DNA from: Thioclava nitratireducens
GTDB taxonomy: Bacteria; Pseudomonadota; Alphaproteobacteria; Rhodobacterales; Rhodobacteraceae
Direction of reading: 5' to 3'
DNA length: 64,000 bases
Assembly: GCF_001940525.2 (NCBI RefSeq)
Contig: NZ_CP019437.1
Span: forward strand, 463,501 to 527,500
The notes below the pieces were generated by a model that was not told the origin of the DNA, made no database searches, and was given only the letters and a program-made list of their open reading frames with translations. Numbering within the stretch: the first letter of the stretch is position 1; each line of letters opens with the position of its first letter. A program made the translations under genes and the position numbers. Positions 1-8,180 of the stretch are shown here, in pieces.

Positions 1-2
1 AT

Positions 3-458
3 GTCGACACCTCGCTCGAACTGGGTCTCGGGCTTGGCTACCAGGCGCCGCAATGGGGCGCTTTCGCGGATATGCGCTACGGCGTGGTCGGGCATAACGC
101 CGTCGTCGCGGAAATCGGCGCCGATTGGAAGCCGATCAAGACCGACAATTTCAAGCTGAGCATCGGCCCGCGCATCTTCTATGGCTCCGGGCTCTACAAC
201 CGCACCTATTTCGGCATCAGCCCGTCGGAATCGACGGCGAGCGGTCTGGCAGCCTATTCGCCCGATGGCGGCCTCGTATCGACCGGTCTGGAACTGTCGG
301 CGACCTATCAGCTCGGCAATAATTGGGCGGTGGAAGGCAAGCTGAACTACGACCGCCTGCAGGGCGATGCGGCGAACAGCCCGATCGTGCAGCAGGGCTC
401 GCGCGAACAGAGTTCGGTCTCGTTGATGCTGACCCGTCGGGTGACGTTCCCGTTCTGA
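3..458 (+). CDS. MipA/OmpV-family outer membrane protein, C-terminal part
   Basis: The reading frame is already open at base 3 and runs to TGA at 456-458, so the true start lies before the window. The visible part alternates short polar and hydrophobic stretches typical of outer-membrane beta strands, and ends in a terminal phenylalanine (TRRVTFPF), the usual signal for BAM-dependent insertion. The pattern (IGPRIFYGSGLYNRTYFGIS, then a glycine-rich strand region) matches the MipA/OmpV family, which are outer-membrane scaffolding or porin-like barrels of about 250 residues. A good terminator follows. Family assignment is by recalled pattern, so the function is tentative. Confidence 0.75.
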   Translation, partial: VDTSLELGLGLGYQAPQWGAFADMRYGVVGHNAVVAEIGADWKPIKTDNFKLSIGPRIFYGSGLYNRTYFGISPSESTASGLAAYSPDGGLVSTGLELSATYQLGNNWAVEGKLNYDRLQGDAANSPIVQQGSREQSSVSLMLTRRVTFPF

Positions 459-507
459 TCGGATCCCTTCTGATCGGGACAAAGCTTCCTACGAGTCACG
501 TGAAGCC

Positions 508-541
508 AAGCCGCATGGGTCGCCCGTGCGGCTTGCTTTTT
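508..541 (+). terminator. Rho-independent terminator after the MipA-like gene
   Basis: An 8-bp perfect stem (AAGCCGCA at 508-515 with TGCGGCTT at 527-534) is followed by GCTTTTT. It lies 50 bp after the stop of the outer-membrane gene. Confidence 0.75.
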
Positions 542-577
542 CGGGGCCTCGCTGACGCAGCGCTCAGGGTTTTTGCG

Positions 578-745
578 ATGAGTGGTCAGGTCCTCAATTT
601 CCGGCTCGGCGCGGAAATCGTGCGCCGAAAGATGGGCTGGACGGAAATCGGCGAATCGGAAACCGCGCAGATATCCCGCGTCATCGCCGACAATCTCGAC
701 GCGATGCTGGCGCAGGCGCGCGCGAGCGCGGCGCGCGGCGCATGA
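578..745 (+). CDS. Small hypothetical protein (55 aa)
   Basis: This short frame (starting MSGQVLNFRLGAEIVRRKMG) has an ATG at 578 and a TGA directly before a bidirectional hairpin. The product is a charged, helical-looking protein ending in an Ala/Arg-rich tail, with no membrane segment. No family is recognised. The ribosome-binding site is weak (CAGGG about 8 bases upstream). It sits between two terminators, so it would need its own promoter, and none is obvious. It could be a real small gene or a chance frame. Confidence 0.35.
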   Translation: MSGQVLNFRLGAEIVRRKMGWTEIGESETAQISRVIADNLDAMLAQARASAARGA

Positions 746-746
746 A

Positions 747-775
747 AAAGGCCGCCCCCGGTGGGAGCGGCCTGA
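747..775. terminator. Bidirectional hairpin terminator
   Basis: AGGCCGC (749-755) pairs with GCGGCCT (767-773). The stem lies between a plus-strand small frame and the end of the minus-strand DUF1328 gene, and is flanked by A-rich sequence on the left, which reads as T on the minus strand. Confidence 0.6.
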
Positions 776-797
776 AATATTCCTAGCGTCTTCGCAC

Positions 798-971
798 TTA
801 CACCGGCGGTTTGCCTTTTACCGCACGGGCGACCATGGCCACCACGAACAGGATCAGGAAAACCACGAAGAGGATCTGTGCGATCCCGGCAGATGCGCCT
901 GCGATGCCGCCAAAACCGAGCGCTGCGGCAATCAGCGCAATAACGAGAAAAGTCAGAGCCCAACCAAGCAT
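798..971 (-). CDS. DUF1328 (YtjA-type) small membrane protein
   Basis: This is a 57-residue protein starting [20 protein letters not shown]. It has two hydrophobic helices separated by a glycine/alanine turn and a basic tail ([10 protein letters not shown]), the standard layout of the DUF1328/YtjA inner-membrane family. The ATG at 971 is chosen because AAGGAG lies 7 bases upstream, and the longer frame beyond it lacks family similarity. Homologues are recurrent members of the alphaproteobacterial general stress regulon, though their molecular role is unknown. Regulation: an exact EcfG promoter (1033-1057, minus strand) lies about 60 bp upstream. Confidence 0.88.
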   Translation of the reverse strand: MLGWALTFLVIALIAAALGFGGIAGASAGIAQILFVVFLILFVVAMVARAVKGKPPV

Positions 972-1032
972 GGGTATTCTCCTTCGGATGTTGCGTACAT
1001 TAGCGCTGAGTGCTGCGCCTTCATGGCATCCA

Positions 1033-1057
1033 AACGTGCGCATTTCACGAAAGTTCC
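1033..1057 (-). promoter_or_regulatory. EcfG (general stress sigma) promoter for the DUF1328 gene
   Basis: On the minus strand GGAAC (1057-1053) is followed by 16 bases and then CGTT (1036-1033). This is an exact match to the known alphaproteobacterial EcfG consensus GGAAC-N16/17-CGTT, in the correct orientation for the DUF1328 gene. Confidence 0.88.
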
Positions 1058-1081
1058 ATTACCCTGGGTCAGTGATTCCGA

Positions 1082-1106
1082 GGAACATCCAACGCTTTCC
1101 GGCGTT
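1082..1106 (+). promoter_or_regulatory. EcfG promoter for the PLDc_N gene
   Basis: GGAAC (1082-1086), 16 bases, CGTT (1103-1106). It points toward the ATG at 1149 and is divergent from the EcfG promoter 25 bp to its left. Confidence 0.88.
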
Positions 1107-1148
1107 TGGGGCGCGATTCATGAGCTCACGAAAAAGGGAGATGGCGAC

Positions 1149-1343
1149 ATGGAAATGAATATGACTGGCCTCGGTGGCTTTTGGGGTATCGTCCTACTGG
1201 CACTCGATATCTGGGCGCTCGTTTCGATCATCGGGTCGAATTCCAGCACCGGGAAGAAAGTGCTCTGGGCGCTTCTTGTCTTCTTCCTGCCTCTGATCGG
1301 TTTCCTGATCTGGCTGGTGGCCGGGCCGCGCGCTTCGAAATGA
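1149..1343 (+). CDS. PLDc_N-domain small membrane protein
   Basis: This is a 64-residue protein with two transmembrane helices (roughly 10-28 and 38-58), joined by a short polar loop containing NSSTGKK and ending GPRASK. This matches the PLDc_N domain normally found at the N-terminus of cardiolipin synthases, here standing alone as in many bacterial stress proteins. The ATG at 1149 has AAGGGAG 8 bases upstream. An exact EcfG promoter lies 43 bp upstream, so it is likely a general stress gene of the envelope. The stand-alone domain has no catalytic HKD motif, so it is not an enzyme. Confidence 0.82.
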   Translation: MEMNMTGLGGFWGIVLLALDIWALVSIIGSNSSTGKKVLWALLVFFLPLIGFLIWLVAGPRASK

Positions 1344-1377
1344 CGAAATCGGGGGTGGTGGAGGCAGCGGCCGTCAC

Positions 1378-1402
1378 GGAACCGCATTCCGCAACCCGCG
1401 TT
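1378..1402 (+). promoter_or_regulatory. EcfG promoter for the holin-like/DUF3618 operon
   Basis: GGAAC (1378-1382), 16 bases, CGTT (1399-1402), exact consensus. It starts 34 bp after the PLDc_N stop and ends 50 bp before the ATG at 1453. Confidence 0.88.
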
Positions 1403-1452
1403 GGAACCACAGAAATCGCGGCGAGAAGTCGCGACATGTTTGGGAGAGGTCG

Positions 1453-1872
1453 ATGAATTACCACGATACCGAGAATTCTGACGGCCACGAAGGCCGCGGG
1501 ACGGTGAGCGATTTGCTGAACCGCGTGATCGAGCAAACGCGCGAGATCGCACGGACCGAAGCAGAATTGGTGCGCGCTGAAGCGGCCCACCGGGCTGGTC
1601 TGGCACGCAATGCCGCGATTCTCGGTGCGGTCGCCCTGGTTTTCGCCCTCGGCGCGATCTTCCCCCTGACGCAATCCGCCATCTACGGGCTGGAATGGGC
1701 CGGCCTCGATCGGGGCCCCGCGACGCTGATCGTCGGCGCGGTGCTACTGATCCTCGCCATCCTCGCGGCGCTGATCGCCGCGTCGAAGCTGCGCAAAGTG
1801 TCGAGCCCGCCCACCCGTCTCAAGGAAAACCTGTCTGCTGACGCGCAGGCGCTAAAGGAGAGCTTCAAATGA
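1453..1872 (+). CDS. Phage holin superfamily III / YqjE-like membrane protein
   Basis: This is a 139-residue protein. The first 55 residues are a charged amphipathic helix (around SDLLNRVIEQTREIARTEAE), followed by two transmembrane helices at about 55-75 and 92-112 and a basic cytoplasmic tail. This matches the YqjE/actinobacterial holin-X family, which despite its name is usually chromosomal, non-lytic and stress-linked. GGGAGAGG lies just before the ATG. Its stop overlaps the next start (ATGA at 1869-1872), so it is translationally coupled to the DUF3618 gene. The pair parallels the E. coli yqjD-yqjE arrangement of membrane and ribosome-associated stress proteins (inference). Confidence 0.8.
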   Translation: MNYHDTENSDGHEGRGTVSDLLNRVIEQTREIARTEAELVRAEAAHRAGLARNAAILGAVALVFALGAIFPLTQSAIYGLEWAGLDRGPATLIVGAVLLILAILAALIAASKLRKVSSPPTRLKENLSADAQALKESFK

Positions 1873-3092
1873 CCGAGAAGAGAACCATTCAGGACATCGA
1901 GAACCGACTGCGCCAAGACCGCGCCGATCTCGCATCGACGCTCGGCGATCTGACCGCGCGTATCGCGCCGGATTACCTCTCCGAGCAGGTGTCGCAGGCC
2001 GTGCGCGATTACGCCGCGCCTGCCGCCCGCAGCGCCGAACAGGCCGTGCGCAAGAATCCGGTGGCCTTCGCCCTCGCCGGCGCCGGTATCGCATGGTTCC
2101 TGCTGCGCCAGCGCAACTCGGAGAGCATCGAGGAAGAAGATCTGGTGGCCGATGCCGATCCGCTCGTGATGCCGAGCGACGCGGGTGCCGACGGCTGGAT
2201 CGACGAGATCGATACGCTGCGCCATGACGCCTCGGTCCGTCTCGAAGATCTCGAAGCCGAGCAGCGCAGCTCGACCGACAAGGCGCGCGACTTCGTCAAG
2301 GAGCGCTCCGAGGTGATGCAGAAATTCGCGAGCGACCTGCGCAACACGCTGTCCTCGGGTCTGAGCGACCTCAACGAGGATGCGCGCGATCGCGTGGTGC
2401 GGGCCCGCGAAAGAGCCTATTCCGCCCGGATTCGCCTGCAGGACGGGGCGACCCATGCCGGGTCGACCAGCAAGCAGATGGTCAAGGATCACCCGCTGAT
2501 CGCTGCCGCCATCGGCTTCGCCGTCGGGGCCGCGATCTTCAACGCGGTGCCCAAGCCGGACGTCAATGTCAGCCGCCGCAGCTTCGGGCCGCGCGCCAAC
2601 CGCCTGTTCAACGAGGCAGAGCGTCTGTACCGCGACGAGAAGCGTCGTGCGGGCAAGGTGGCCGACCAGTTCACCGATGAACTGAAGCGGACCGCCCGCT
2701 CGGTGATGAGCTCGGCCGGTGACGAGGCGCGCAGCGCCGCACGCGATTTCGGCGATCAGGCGATGGCTGCCGGAGAGCAGCTGATCGACCGCCTCTCGCG
2801 CCAGTTGGCTGAGGAAGCCAATCGCGCGCTGCGCGATGTCGGTCAGTCGCTGCAGAAAGGCGAAGACGAGGTCCGCGCCGGGGCGCAAGAAGCCAAGGAT
2901 GCCGCGCGGGCAAAAGCCGAGGATGTGGCGTCCAAGGCCGAGGCGAAGACCCACGAAGCGGCCGAGAAGGTGAAGGCGAACCATTCTTCGTCCTCTTCGT
3001 CGAGCACCTCGTCGACTGGTTCCGGCTCGTCCGGCGCCGGCTCGACCGGCGGGGACAGCGCGTCGTCGTCGAGTTCGAAGGCCACCCACTGA
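1869..3092 (+). CDS. DUF3618-domain stress-associated protein
   Basis: This is a 407-residue protein. Residues 1-45 carry the DUF3618 pattern (DIENRLRQDRADLASTLGDL). A hydrophobic segment is visible at about 65-78 and a second, more glycine-rich one near 213-227. The remainder is a long, highly charged helical region rich in Ala, Glu, Lys and Arg, ending in a striking low-complexity tail of about 35 residues of mostly Ser, Thr and Gly. It is coupled by ATGA to the holin-like gene and shares its EcfG promoter. The architecture suggests a membrane-anchored coiled-coil stress protein. Its molecular function is unknown. Confidence 0.78.
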   Translation: MTEKRTIQDIENRLRQDRADLASTLGDLTARIAPDYLSEQVSQAVRDYAAPAARSAEQAVRKNPVAFALAGAGIAWFLLRQRNSESIEEEDLVADADPLVMPSDAGADGWIDEIDTLRHDASVRLEDLEAEQRSSTDKARDFVKERSEVMQKFASDLRNTLSSGLSDLNEDARDRVVRARERAYSARIRLQDGATHAGSTSKQMVKDHPLIAAAIGFAVGAAIFNAVPKPDVNVSRRSFGPRANRLFNEAERLYRDEKRRAGKVADQFTDELKRTARSVMSSAGDEARSAARDFGDQAMAAGEQLIDRLSRQLAEEANRALRDVGQSLQKGEDEVRAGAQEAKDAARAKAEDVASKAEAKTHEAAEKVKANHSSSSSSSTSSTGSGSSGAGSTGGDSASSSSSKATH

Positions 3093-3111
3093 ACGGTGGG
3101 GCAGTATGCAG

Positions 3112-3140
3112 AAAGGCCGGGCATCGCGCCCGGCCTTTTT
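3112..3140 (+). terminator. Rho-independent terminator of the DUF3618 operon
   Basis: The 11-bp stem AAAGGCCGGGC (3112-3122) with GCCCGGCCTTT (3128-3138) has a 5-base loop and runs into TTTTT. Confidence 0.9.
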
Positions 3141-3183
3141 CTTTGCGCGGTTATCGGTGGGGATGCGAGACCGACACCCAAAA

Positions 3184-3220
3184 GTAAACCGGCGCCGCGA
3201 TCTCTACGGCGCCGGTTTAC
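3184..3220 (-). terminator. Terminator of the csbD gene
   Basis: This is a perfect 14-bp stem (3184-3197 with 3207-3220). Read on the minus strand it is followed by TTTTGGG, 36 bp after the CsbD stop codon. Confidence 0.85.
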
Positions 3221-3255
3221 ATGTTTTACGCTGAAACAGGGTCTGTTTCTGAAGA

Positions 3256-3453
3256 TCAGATCGAGCTGGACCAGGTGTCGACTTCGCGCTCGGCGTCTTC
3301 CTTGGTCTTACCGTATTTCTTCTGGATCAGGCCGACCATCTGCTCGCGATGACCTGCGGCCTCCTGAAGTTCGTCGTCGGTCAATTCGCCCCAGTTCTCG
3401 CGGGCCTTGCCCTTCATTTCGTTCCAGTTGCCTTTTATTTGATCCCAATTCAT
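3256..3453 (-). CDS. CsbD-family stress protein
   Basis: This is a 65-residue soluble protein starting MNWDQIKGNWNEMKGKAREN, the hallmark CsbD sequence, and ending with the usual acidic helix. CsbD proteins are small, highly induced general stress proteins with no assigned biochemical role. The ATG at 3453 is preceded by AAAGGAG. The longer frame upstream carries no CsbD similarity and would cross the promoter. It has its own exact EcfG promoter (3502-3526, minus strand) and its own terminator, so it is monocistronic. Confidence 0.93.
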   Translation of the reverse strand: MNWDQIKGNWNEMKGKARENWGELTDDELQEAAGHREQMVGLIQKKYGKTKEDAEREVDTWSSSI

Positions 3454-3501
3454 GGCGTCGCTCCTTTCAAGATGAAGACGCGGGTTCAGGCGTCTCTCAT
3501 C

Positions 3502-3526
3502 AACGTTTCGCCGGGGGCGATGTTCC
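3502..3526 (-). promoter_or_regulatory. EcfG promoter for csbD
   Basis: On the minus strand GGAAC (3526-3522), 16 bases, CGTT (3505-3502), exact consensus. It is divergent from the EcfG promoter at 3550-3575 that serves the next gene. Confidence 0.88.
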
Positions 3527-3549
3527 TCTGCACGGCAGCACAAAAACAG

Positions 3550-3575
3550 GGAACCCGCTATCGTCCGACGGCGTT
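3550..3575 (+). promoter_or_regulatory. EcfG promoter for the AI-2E-type permease
   Basis: GGAAC (3550-3554), 17 bases, CGTT (3572-3575). Transcription would begin near 3582, which excludes the upstream in-frame ATGs and supports the start at 3610. Confidence 0.87.
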
Positions 3576-3609
3576 AGATCGCGAAACCAAGAGGGAAGTA
3601 ATTCTCGAA

Positions 3610-4671
3610 ATGCATCGCCTGGAGACCCTGTCGCGCATCGCCATGATCGTGATCGCTGTAATCGCTGTCGTGGCTGCGCTGAGCCAGGTGGAAAGCCTAC
3701 TCGCGCCCGTCGTGCTCGCGCTCGTCGTGGGGATCGTGCTTTCACCGATTTCCGATGCATGGGAGAAAAGAGGTCTGTCGCCTGTCTGGGGGGCGCTTAC
3801 CTCGCTCGTGATCTCGCTGATGATCGCCGTGCTGCTGGTCCTCGTGATCCAGCCGGTCGTCTCCGAACTGATGCGACAGGCGCCGAAGGTGATGGACGAC
3901 ATGCGCTCCACCATCATTCATATGCGCCACATGTTCCAAGGCATCCAGGACGCCTCGAAAGAGGTCAGCGACGCGATCACGCCGGCGACGGATGGCGCCA
4001 AGGATAGCGGCGGCAATGGCGACAAGAGCGCCGTGCCGGATGCCAAGGATCTCGTGATGCTGGCGCCGTCCATCATCGCACAGGCGCTGATCTATGTCGG
4101 GGCGCTGTTCTTCTTCCAGCTTTCGCGCGGCGAAATCTACAACTGGATCGCGAAGCACCTCGCGGAGCCTTCGAGCCGCGGCGCTACGGCTGCACGGTTG
4201 CGCAAGGCGGAGACACGGGTGTCGCGCTACTTCCTCACGATCACAGTGGTCAATGGCGGTCTCGGGCTGGCGGTGGGCGTCGCGATGCAGCTGATCGGGC
4301 TCCCGAACGCGCCGCTTTGGGGGCTTGTGGCCTTCCTCATCAACTACATCCTTTATCTCGGCCCCGCGGCGCTCATCATCGCGCTAGGATTCGCAGGCGT
4401 GGCCACGTTCGACGGGGTGCGCGTGATCCTGCCGCCGCTGATCTATATCGTGCTGAACGCGACCGAAGCCCAGTTCGTGACCCCTGCCGCGATCGGGCGG
4501 CAGATGCGCCTCAATCCGCTTCTGGTGTTCCTGTCGCTGACCTTCGGGATCTGGCTCTGGGGGCCGCTGGGCGGGATCGTGGCGATCCCGCTGCTGCTCT
4601 GGGCGCTGGTGCTGACGAACAGCTTGCCCGACCCGAAATCCGAGCCGGAGCAGAAGCTCGAAGCCGACTGA
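3610..4671 (+). CDS. AI-2E family transporter (PerM/TqsA-like permease)
   Basis: This is a 353-residue integral membrane protein. A hairpin of helices lies at the N-terminus (about 5-45), then a helix at about 60-82, a soluble segment (~85-160) and a block of C-terminal helices including PNAPLWGLVAFLINYILYLG and the conserved GPLGGIVAIPLLL, as in the AI-2E transporter superfamily. Members move varied small molecules or ions, so no substrate should be assumed. The frame is open much further upstream, but the EcfG promoter at 3550-3575 places the transcript start downstream of those ATGs, and GAGGGA precedes 3610. It converges on the phospholipase D gene, with 22 bp between stops. Confidence 0.85.
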   Translation: MHRLETLSRIAMIVIAVIAVVAALSQVESLLAPVVLALVVGIVLSPISDAWEKRGLSPVWGALTSLVISLMIAVLLVLVIQPVVSELMRQAPKVMDDMRSTIIHMRHMFQGIQDASKEVSDAITPATDGAKDSGGNGDKSAVPDAKDLVMLAPSIIAQALIYVGALFFFQLSRGEIYNWIAKHLAEPSSRGATAARLRKAETRVSRYFLTITVVNGGLGLAVGVAMQLIGLPNAPLWGLVAFLINYILYLGPAALIIALGFAGVATFDGVRVILPPLIYIVLNATEAQFVTPAAIGRQMRLNPLLVFLSLTFGIWLWGPLGGIVAIPLLLWALVLTNSLPDPKSEPEQKLEAD

Positions 4672-4693
4672 ACCGGCGGGTCGCGGCGACGGA

Positions 4694-6268
4694 TCAGACC
4701 ATTTCTTCCGGAATGAACGGCACTTTGCGCGCGATCTTGCGCGCGGCCTCCACGTCATAGGGGAGCACGAAGCCCTCGCGATCCTCGGGGGCTTTCGTGG
4801 CATTCGCGCGGGCCAGCTCCGCCCAGGCAGAGACTGCGCGCGTCGGGTCGAAGAAGGCCTCTTCGGGCGCGGGCGGCAGCCAATGGCGCATCAGGCGGCG
4901 ACGCATGGCCGGGATGCCGTCGTTGCGGCGCAGATAGACACCCGCCTCGCTGTCCCAATGCAGCGACCGCGCGTTGAGATTGGCCGAGGTGATCAGCGCG
5001 GCGTCCTCGTCGAAAATCGAGACCTTCGCATGGACGTAGATCAGCGGCGCGCCGCCGGTGCGCAGCGCCCCCTCATCACCGGGGTCGGCAAGGCAGGGCT
5101 CTGCCGGGCAGCCGATGAACAGACGATTGCCGAAGGCTTCGCGGAGCGTATCCAGCGCGCGCACCTGAAGATATTCGCCATAGCGCACGTCGCTGGTCGG
5201 GCGATCGGCCAGCATCAGCGTTTCGGGCGCGGCGGGCAGGATCAGGATCAGGTTGAGATTGGGGTTCTCCCGCGCCGCCCGGGCCAAGTGGTGCGCCAGA
5301 GTGCGCGAGCGGAAGAACTGGCTCTCGAGATAGATCAGCTTCTGCGCCCGCGCGATCAGCATCTCATGCGCGTTCTCGATCTCGGTCCGATAGAACTTCG
5401 GCCCGATGCGGAAGGTCGCGAATTTGCGCCGCTGCGACAGGGTGCGCAGCAGGCGGCGCGGCGGTTTGGCGCGGTTTTCGCCGGAGCAGCTTTCGTGGAA
5501 GCTCTCGAGATGGGCCTTCGCCTCGGCGACGACGGGGCCGGTCATCATGAGCTGCACATCGTGCCATGTCATCTCGCCGTCGCGCTCGTGCACGGGGGTG
5601 TCGAAGCGCCGGTTGTCGAGATCCAGCCCGCCGATATAGAGCTTCTTGTCGTCGAACACGGCGAGCTTCTGGTGGTGTGTCGCCGGGAACAGCTTCGGCG
5701 GCGTCGCGACGAACTTGCGGCGGATTTTGCAATCCGATCCGGCCTCAAGATATTCCCGCAGCCCCGGCATGTCGCGCATCGCGGTCAGCCGCTTGGCCTC
5801 GTCCATGTCGTTGAGCCACGACGTGTGCTGCCCGAGCTTGTGATAGACATAGGGCCAGAAGATCGTACGCGGCACGATGCCCGATTGCGCCGGGTGCATC
5901 AGCGCACGCAATTTCAGCTTCGCCTTGGGACCGCCCGCCAGTTCGCGCGCGGCGCAGAACATGCGGATCGACGACCATGTCATCCGGTGAAGATCCGGCT
6001 TTGCGCAGGGGTCGAAATCGGTCAGGTCGATCTGTATCCTCACGCCGCGCTTCAGCATGTGAATGATCAGGTCGAACCACGTCTTGCCGATCGCGCGCCC
6101 GCGGTCGGATTTCAGTGTGGTGTTGAGGTCGAAGACGCGGAATGAGCAATGAATGGAATGACGCGCGTCGAGAAAGGCATCCTCGAGCACGGGATAGGCC
6201 TCTGCTGCGGTCAAAAGCAGCTTTACGCGGCTCTCGGCGTGAACTCCGGCTTGTTTAAGACGTTCCAT
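4694..6268 (-). CDS. Phospholipase D-family phosphatidyltransferase
   Basis: This is a 524-residue protein with two complete HKD motifs: HQKLAVFD (His199, Lys201, Asp206) followed by the IGGLDLDNR strand, and VHAKVSIFD (His413, Lys415, Asp420) followed by ITSANLNARSLHWDSE. Both are required for the two-half active site of PLD enzymes, including cardiolipin synthases. There is no N-terminal membrane anchor, so it is a soluble or peripheral enzyme of the class often annotated as cardiolipin synthase-like. It follows the stress kinase on the same strand after 61 bp and could be co-transcribed. I found no EcfG motif of its own. Confidence 0.85.
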   Translation of the reverse strand: MERLKQAGVHAESRVKLLLTAAEAYPVLEDAFLDARHSIHCSFRVFDLNTTLKSDRGRAIGKTWFDLIIHMLKRGVRIQIDLTDFDPCAKPDLHRMTWSSIRMFCAARELAGGPKAKLKLRALMHPAQSGIVPRTIFWPYVYHKLGQHTSWLNDMDEAKRLTAMRDMPGLREYLEAGSDCKIRRKFVATPPKLFPATHHQKLAVFDDKKLYIGGLDLDNRRFDTPVHERDGEMTWHDVQLMMTGPVVAEAKAHLESFHESCSGENRAKPPRRLLRTLSQRRKFATFRIGPKFYRTEIENAHEMLIARAQKLIYLESQFFRSRTLAHHLARAARENPNLNLILILPAAPETLMLADRPTSDVRYGEYLQVRALDTLREAFGNRLFIGCPAEPCLADPGDEGALRTGGAPLIYVHAKVSIFDEDAALITSANLNARSLHWDSEAGVYLRRNDGIPAMRRRLMRHWLPPAPEEAFFDPTRAVSAWAELARANATKAPEDREGFVLPYDVEAARKIARKVPFIPEEMV

Positions 6269-6329
6269 GCGGCTCGTTGGGTTGAACGGCCGCGAGGGTG
6301 ACCTGTGGTCGCCGCGGCTGGTATCTCAT

Positions 6330-8180
6330 TCAATGGCTCTCATCAGAAACTGTTTCGGGCGTCTCGGATTTCAAGCGTTCTTCGTGACGCAATTCGCTCT
6401 CGACGAGGGGGCGCAGTGCGAACGCGGCGCTGAGCATATACTCGTCTTCGTCGGTCTGGATCTCGATCGAGCCGCCCAGCTGCTGCACGAAGGCGTTCAG
6501 CAGTTGCGAACCGAGCCCGGTGCCTTCGACGGCCTCCAGCGGCGGGGCATCCCTATCGACGGTATTGCGCACGCAGAGCCGCGCCTGCATCCCTTCGAGC
6601 CTGCGCAGCGAGATGTCGAGTTGCGGTTTGCCATCGCGGGCAGAGGCGTATTTCATCGCGTTTGTCATCGCTTCGGTCAGCAGAAGCGAGAGGGGCACAG
6701 CCTGATCGGGGGTCAGGTGGATGTCGTCGATATTGCAATCGACCGCGATATGGCGGCCCGGCCCGGTCGCGAGTCGGGTGATCTGGCGCACGATGTCGGG
6801 CAGCAGTTCCTGCGCCTGAATGTCGGTGAGGCCTGAGGTCTGGTAGAGTCCGCGGTGGATCGTGGCGAGCGAGATGACCCGCTCCTGGAGCGATTTCATA
6901 AGCCCCTTGGCTTCGGGCGTGCGCGCCTGCCGCATCTGCATGTTGATGATCGAGGCGATGAGCTGGAGGTTGTTCTTCACCCGATGGTGGACCTCGCGGA
7001 GCAGCACTTCCTTGTGGTGCACCATGTCCTCGAGCTCGGCCTCGTCATGCAGGATGGTTTCTGTCATCCGGTCATAGGCCTCGGCGAGGTCGCGGATTTC
7101 CGACGGTGCGGTCGACAGATTGAGATTGCCCACGATCCGGCTGCCGGTGGCGAAGCTGGAGATCGCGCTCGACAGTTTGCGGACATGGCCGATCACCAGC
7201 TTCTGCATTGCGAAGTAGGCGACCAGCAGGCTCGCCATCCACATCAGGGCCGGGAACAGCACAGGCGAAATATCAGCGAAGGGACTAAGCGCCGAGGCCG
7301 CCTGTGCGGGCCAGCTGCCAAGCGCGTAGAGCTGGTTGGGCACCAGTTCGACGACGGAATAGACCCGTTCTATTCCGAGGTTGGAGTCCCCCGAGAAAGT
7401 CACCGCGCCATTGCCCGCCAGCAGTTTCAGAGAGCGGTCCACCGGCAGGTGCGACTGGGTGTTCGAAAGCCCGTCCGAGGAGGTCAGGATCGTGCCTTCG
7501 CGGTCGAAGGTCATGATCACCAGCGGCCGGTCATCGGCGAGCTTCGGTCCATCCTTGGCCAGCGAGAGCGAGGAGTGGCTCATCGAGATCGCGATGATCC
7601 CGATATGATCGCCCGCCGCGTTGTAGACCGGATGGGCCACGCCGAGCACGGAGGTACCCGACACCGGCGCATCGCGGTTGACGTAGAAGCTGGTGCGGTC
7701 CGCAGTCAGCATCTTCTCGAAGACGTCCTGGTTCTTGAAGTCGTAACTCTTGCCCGAATTCGAGCAGGTCATCTTGCCGCTGTCTGGGATGAAGGAGACG
7801 AGCGAGAACTCCGGAAAGGCCCCTGAGATCTGCCGCATCCAGTTCGAGCAGGCCTCGGCATTGCCCACGAGCGGCTGGACCGTGCTGGCGAGGACGCGCG
7901 CGGCGTCCTGCGCGTGCTGAATCACCCGCGTCTCACCGGCGACGGCGCGCATCGTCTCGCCCATGAGGGCGGCTTCGGACCGCGCCTGCGCTTCGCGCAC
8001 TACCGAGGTCGATTGCAGCACGGCGATGATCAGCAGAGGGAAGAGAGCAACCGCCAACATGAAGGCGAGGCGCACGCCAAGCCCGTCGAAAAACGGAATG
8101 ACGCCCCGTTTCCTGGCTCGGAACGGGGCGTGATCACTGTAGTGCTCGTCGTCTGCCGCTTTCGCGGCTTCCGAATTCAT
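6330..8180 (-). CDS. HWE/HisKA_2-type sensor histidine kinase of the general stress response
   Basis: This is a 616-residue membrane kinase. A transmembrane helix (about 37-56) precedes a periplasmic sensor region of about 250 residues (Cache-like by layout), then a second helix (~306-325), a HAMP-like linker and a HisKA_2 dimerisation domain with REVHHRVKNNLQLIASI (His398/His399). The HATPase domain follows, with N box LLLTEAMTNAMKYA and G box GTGLGSQLL. Kinases of this family phosphorylate PhyR. Its start overlaps the ecfG stop (ATGA, 8177-8180), placing it in a nepR-ecfG-kinase operon. The periplasmic ligand is unknown. Confidence 0.9.
   Translation of the reverse strand: MNSEAAKAADDEHYSDHAPFRARKRGVIPFFDGLGVRLAFMLAVALFPLLIIAVLQSTSVVREAQARSEAALMGETMRAVAGETRVIQHAQDAARVLASTVQPLVGNAEACSNWMRQISGAFPEFSLVSFIPDSGKMTCSNSGKSYDFKNQDVFEKMLTADRTSFYVNRDAPVSGTSVLGVAHPVYNAAGDHIGIIAISMSHSSLSLAKDGPKLADDRPLVIMTFDREGTILTSSDGLSNTQSHLPVDRSLKLLAGNGAVTFSGDSNLGIERVYSVVELVPNQLYALGSWPAQAASALSPFADISPVLFPALMWMASLLVAYFAMQKLVIGHVRKLSSAISSFATGSRIVGNLNLSTAPSEIRDLAEAYDRMTETILHDEAELEDMVHHKEVLLREVHHRVKNNLQLIASIINMQMRQARTPEAKGLMKSLQERVISLATIHRGLYQTSGLTDIQAQELLPDIVRQITRLATGPGRHIAVDCNIDDIHLTPDQAVPLSLLLTEAMTNAMKYASARDGKPQLDISLRRLEGMQARLCVRNTVDRDAPPLEAVEGTGLGSQLLNAFVQQLGGSIEIQTDEDEYMLSAAFALRPLVESELRHEERLKSETPETVSDESH

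Noticed and set aside
1403..1427. A second GGAAC just after the exact EcfG promoter upstream of the holin-like gene.
   Set aside because: No CGTT-like element occurs 16 or 17 bases downstream; the sequence there is GAGA.
4883..6145. A 420-codon open frame on the plus strand, opposite the phospholipase D gene.
   Set aside because: The minus-strand gene has two complete HKD motifs. The plus-strand frame is a GC-rich antisense shadow with no family pattern.
6269..6329. Search for an EcfG promoter directly before the phospholipase D gene.
   Set aside because: No GTTCC/AACG pair at the right spacing. The gene may depend on read-through from the kinase gene.
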